From NCBI GenBank assembly GCA_903861445.1, contig CAIOUK010000144.1:1-31000 (forward strand): a stretch of DNA of 31,000 nt, given 5' to 3'. Numbering within the stretch: the stretch's first letter is position 1; each line of letters starts with the position of its first letter. This DNA is from an uncultured Verrucomicrobia subdivision 3 bacterium. Its GTDB lineage: Bacteria > Verrucomicrobiota > Verrucomicrobiia > Limisphaerales > UBA11358. Positions 28,949 to 31,000 of this stretch are shown piece after piece. Under the pieces are notes generated by a model. The model ran no database searches, was not told where the DNA came from, and saw nothing but the letters and a program-made list of their open reading frames with translations. The translations under genes were made by a program, and so were the position numbers.

Positions 28949-31000
28949 TTAATCCAAAGCCGCCAGCGAAGCGTTTACCTGTGCGAGCTTCGTCTGCCAA
29001 TCGGCCAAACGCTGCTTGTGTTCGTCGAGCACGGCGGGCGGAACCTTGCTGGTGAAGTTCGGGTTCGCCAGCTTCTGCTCGACCTTCACGATCTCGGACT
29101 GAATTTTTTCTGCGTCTTTCGTGAGCCGAACTTTTTCCGCGCCGATGTCAATCAATCCGTCCAGCGGCAGGAAGATTTCGCCCAGCGCGTTCGCGGCGCT
29201 CGGCGTGCCTTTGGCCGGCGTCCAATTATGCGCGACGACTTCGACGGCTTCGGCATTGAGCAGAATTTTCAGCACCTCAACTTCCGCCGTGGCAAGATTA
29301 CCAGCGGGTTTGAGGATGAATTTCAACTTCTTCGCCGGGTCAAGTTTCAGCTCGCGGCGCAAGTTGCGGCCAAGTCCGACCAACTCGTATTTCGCGGCAG
29401 CGACTTTGTCGGCGGTATCGGCGAGGCCAAAATAATCTTTTTCCTCCGCCGTGAACGGCTTGGGCCACGCGGCGAACATGATGGTTTTGCCGCCGAGATT
29501 TTCCGGCAGTTCCCTGCTGTAACCCATGCCATGCCAGAGTTCCTCCGTGATGAACGGCAGGAACGGATGGAACAGCCGGATGGTGTTCGCCAGCACGAAA
29601 TCAATGACGGCGAGCTTGTTCGCCTTGAGCGCGTCGTCGCTGCCGAAGAACGCGGCCTTGCTCGCTTCCATATACCAGTCGCAATACTCGCTCCAAAAAA
29701 AACGGTAAAGCGCCTGAACCGCGGTGGCGAAGTTGTAGGTCGTGAGCGCGTCGCCGACTTCCTTGATGGCTTGATCCAGCCGCACCAAAATCCACTTGTC
29801 GTCCGAGGTGAGCAACGACGGATTGATTTCCGTTTCAGTTTCGCCGCCTTGCATCTGACGAAAACGGCAGGCGTTCCAGAGCTTGTTGCAAAAATTGCGG
29901 CCGAGCTCGACATCTTTTTCGTCGAACAAAACATCTTGGCCGAGCGGCGCGCTGCGCATGGTGCCGAAGCGGAGGGCGTCCGCGCCGTATTGGGCGATGA
30001 GCACAAGCGGATCGGGCGAATTGCCGAGCGTCTTGGACATCTTGCGGCCCTGCTTATCGCGGATGATGCCGGTGAAATAAACATTCTGGAACGGCATCGC
30101 ATCGGGCAGCCCGAATTTCGGGTCGCCCATGTATTCGTAGCCGGCCATGATCATGCGCGCGACCCAGAAGAAAATGATGTCCGGCCCCGTGACGAGATCG
30201 GTGGTGGGATAAAACTTTTTCAACGTCTCGGTCTGCTCCGGCCAGCCCATCGTGGCGAACGGCCACAGCCAAGAGCTGAACCAGGTGTCGAGGACGTCGG
30301 GGTCTTGAGTGAAACCAAATTTTTCCAGCTTTTCAGATTCGAGAATAGATTCCGTTGCGCAGCAAATTAGAATTGTCCCGTCCGCTCGTTCTATATTCTG
30401 AACAAACGTGGATTCTTTCGCGTTTCCTGAAAGGCAGATTGACCCGCCTTCTTTTCCTTCGGATTCGCTTGTGCGCGCCACATCCCAAATTTTCCCGATT
30501 TCATCAGTTTGTTTTCCGTCTATGACAACTACTTTCGACCAAACCGGAATCCGATGTCCCCACCAAAGCTGGCGGCTGATGCACCAGTCTTGAATGTTCG
30601 TCAGCCAGTGATCGTAAACTTTCGCCCAGCGGTCGGGATGAAATTTCATCCGGCCTTCGGCTACGCAGGCCTTGGATTCCGGCACGGCGGGATATTTCAA
30701 AAACCATTGCTCGCTCAAACGCGGTTCAATCGGCACGTCCGCGCGCTGGCTGAACCCGACGTTGTTCTCATAGGGCTTGGCTTCGATCATCACGCCCTGT
30801 TCCGTGAGAATTTCCACGGCGACTTTGCGCGCCTTGAAACGATCCAACCCCGCCAGTGGCCCGCCCGCCAGGGTGTTCATGGTGCCGTCGGCGTTGATGA
30901 CTTCGATGAGCGGCAGCTTGTGGCGCGTGCCGATGTCGAAGTCCGCCTTGTCGTGCGCGGGCGTGACCTTGAGCACGCCGGTGCCGAATTCAAAATCCAC
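28949..31000 (-). CDS. valS: Valine--tRNA ligase, C-terminal 683 residues (partial, start outside window)
   Basis: Class I aminoacyl-tRNA synthetase charging tRNA-Val. The frame runs open to the last base of the window, so the N-terminal part with the HIGH motif is missing. Visible features are part of the editing domain (Gly-Thr-Gly-Val-Leu-Lys-Val-Thr-Pro-Ala-His-Asp), the ValS hallmarks Cys-Ile-Ser-Arg-Gln-Leu-Trp-Trp-Gly-His and Asp-Thr-Trp-Phe-Ser-Ser, the KMSKS-type Lys-Met-Ser-Lys-Thr loop at fragment residues 320-324, the anticodon-binding helices, and the C-terminal coiled-coil arm (last ~65 residues). Between Arg-Ile-Pro-Val-Trp and Asp-Val-Leu-Asp-Thr-Trp lie about 80 residues, clearly longer than in E. 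coli or Bacillus ValS, encoded by lower-GC DNA (see findings). Confidence 0.96.
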   Translation of the reverse strand: MDFEFGTGVLKVTPAHDKADFDIGTRHKLPLIEVINADGTMNTLAGGPLAGLDRFKARKVAVEILTEQGVMIEAKPYENNVGFSQRADVPIEPRLSEQWFLKYPAVPESKACVAEGRMKFHPDRWAKVYDHWLTNIQDWCISRQLWWGHRIPVWSKVVVIDGKQTDEIGKIWDVARTSESEGKEGGSICLSGNAKESTFVQNIERADGTILICCATESILESEKLEKFGFTQDPDVLDTWFSSWLWPFATMGWPEQTETLKKFYPTTDLVTGPDIIFFWVARMIMAGYEYMGDPKFGLPDAMPFQNVYFTGIIRDKQGRKMSKTLGNSPDPLVLIAQYGADALRFGTMRSAPLGQDVLFDEKDVELGRNFCNKLWNACRFRQMQGGETETEINPSLLTSDDKWILVRLDQAIKEVGDALTTYNFATAVQALYRFFWSEYCDWYMEASKAAFFGSDDALKANKLAVIDFVLANTIRLFHPFLPFITEELWHGMGYSRELPENLGGKTIMFAAWPKPFTAEEKDYFGLADTADKVAAAKYELVGLGRNLRRELKLDPAKKLKFILKPAGNLATAEVEVLKILLNAEAVEVVAHNWTPAKGTPSAANALGEIFLPLDGLIDIGAEKVRLTKDAEKIQSEIVKVEQKLANPNFTSKVPPAVLDEHKQRLADWQTKLAQVNASLAALD

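Noticed and set aside
28934..30370. Plus-strand open frame of 478 codons opposite valS
   Set aside because: It lies fully antisense to a clear ValS, is Arg/His/Asp-rich as expected for a shadow frame in GC-rich DNA, and shows no domain.
1..31000. CRISPR arrays, insertion sequences, prophage genes, rRNA and tRNA genes
   Set aside because: No regular spacer-repeat pattern, transposase, integrase or phage motif, or recognisable rRNA or tRNA sequence was seen; short tRNA genes could be missed without a covariance search.

Overview
This 31 kb chromosomal window is about 58-60% GC and gene-dense. Most genes lack a clear Shine-Dalgarno sequence and intergenic gaps are short. Two secreted formylglycine sulfatases, a likely L-galactose oxidation cluster, a fused KorA-type oxidoreductase, intergenic elements of the 'ttagccacagat...' and 'ttaaccacgaagacacc...' kinds, and a parvulin/FmdB/coiled-coil block together suggest a member of the Verrucomicrobiota (Pedosphaera/Limisphaerales-like) or a close PVC relative. 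This assignment is inference from gene content; no rRNA or other marker was available to test it.

Layout. Positions 1-4500 (+ strand) hold housekeeping genes: the tail of an unknown Cys-containing protein, ruvA, a DUF374 acyltransferase, priA, a small charged protein and an HU-type DNA-binding protein with its own promoter and terminator. Positions 4600-10766 (+) hold a sugar block: COG3618 lactonase, IdnD/LgoD-like zinc dehydrogenase, SSS sodium symporter, plant L-galactose-dehydrogenase-like aldo/keto reductase, then a secreted sulfatase. This enzyme set matches the L-galactose to D-tagaturonate pathway reported in Bacteroides vulgatus. L-fucose is the main alternative substrate.

From 10775 to the end everything is on the minus strand. 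In order of increasing coordinate: HAD phosphatase, LipM-like octanoyl/lipoyl transferase, endonuclease III (nth), a large EF-hand membrane protein of unknown function, lysine 2,3-aminomutase (with a consensus promoter almost touching its start codon), an unknown secreted protein, FmdB zinc ribbon, a membrane-anchored coiled-coil protein, a SurA/PrsA-like peptidyl-prolyl isomerase, serA, a second secreted sulfatase, an MFS transporter, a NUDIX hydrolase, an unusual membrane-anchored acyl carrier protein, the korB/korA 2-oxoacid:ferredoxin oxidoreductase pair, and the 3' two-thirds of valS.

Main points of interest: (i) the putative L-galactose operon joined to a sulfatase, suggesting use of sulfated L-galactose- or fucose-containing glycans; (ii) a ~62-bp promoter/leader duplicated as imperfect direct repeats on both sides of the second sulfatase gene, driving both it and serA; (iii) a two-TM acyl carrier protein in a low-GC patch, with a terminator hairpin ending about 10 nt before its start codon; (iv) interspersed repeat elements that supply a stop codon (nth), perhaps a promoter (EF-hand gene) and perhaps codons (priA); (v) an expanded, lower-GC segment inside valS. 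I saw no CRISPR array, rRNA, tRNA, insertion sequence or phage gene.
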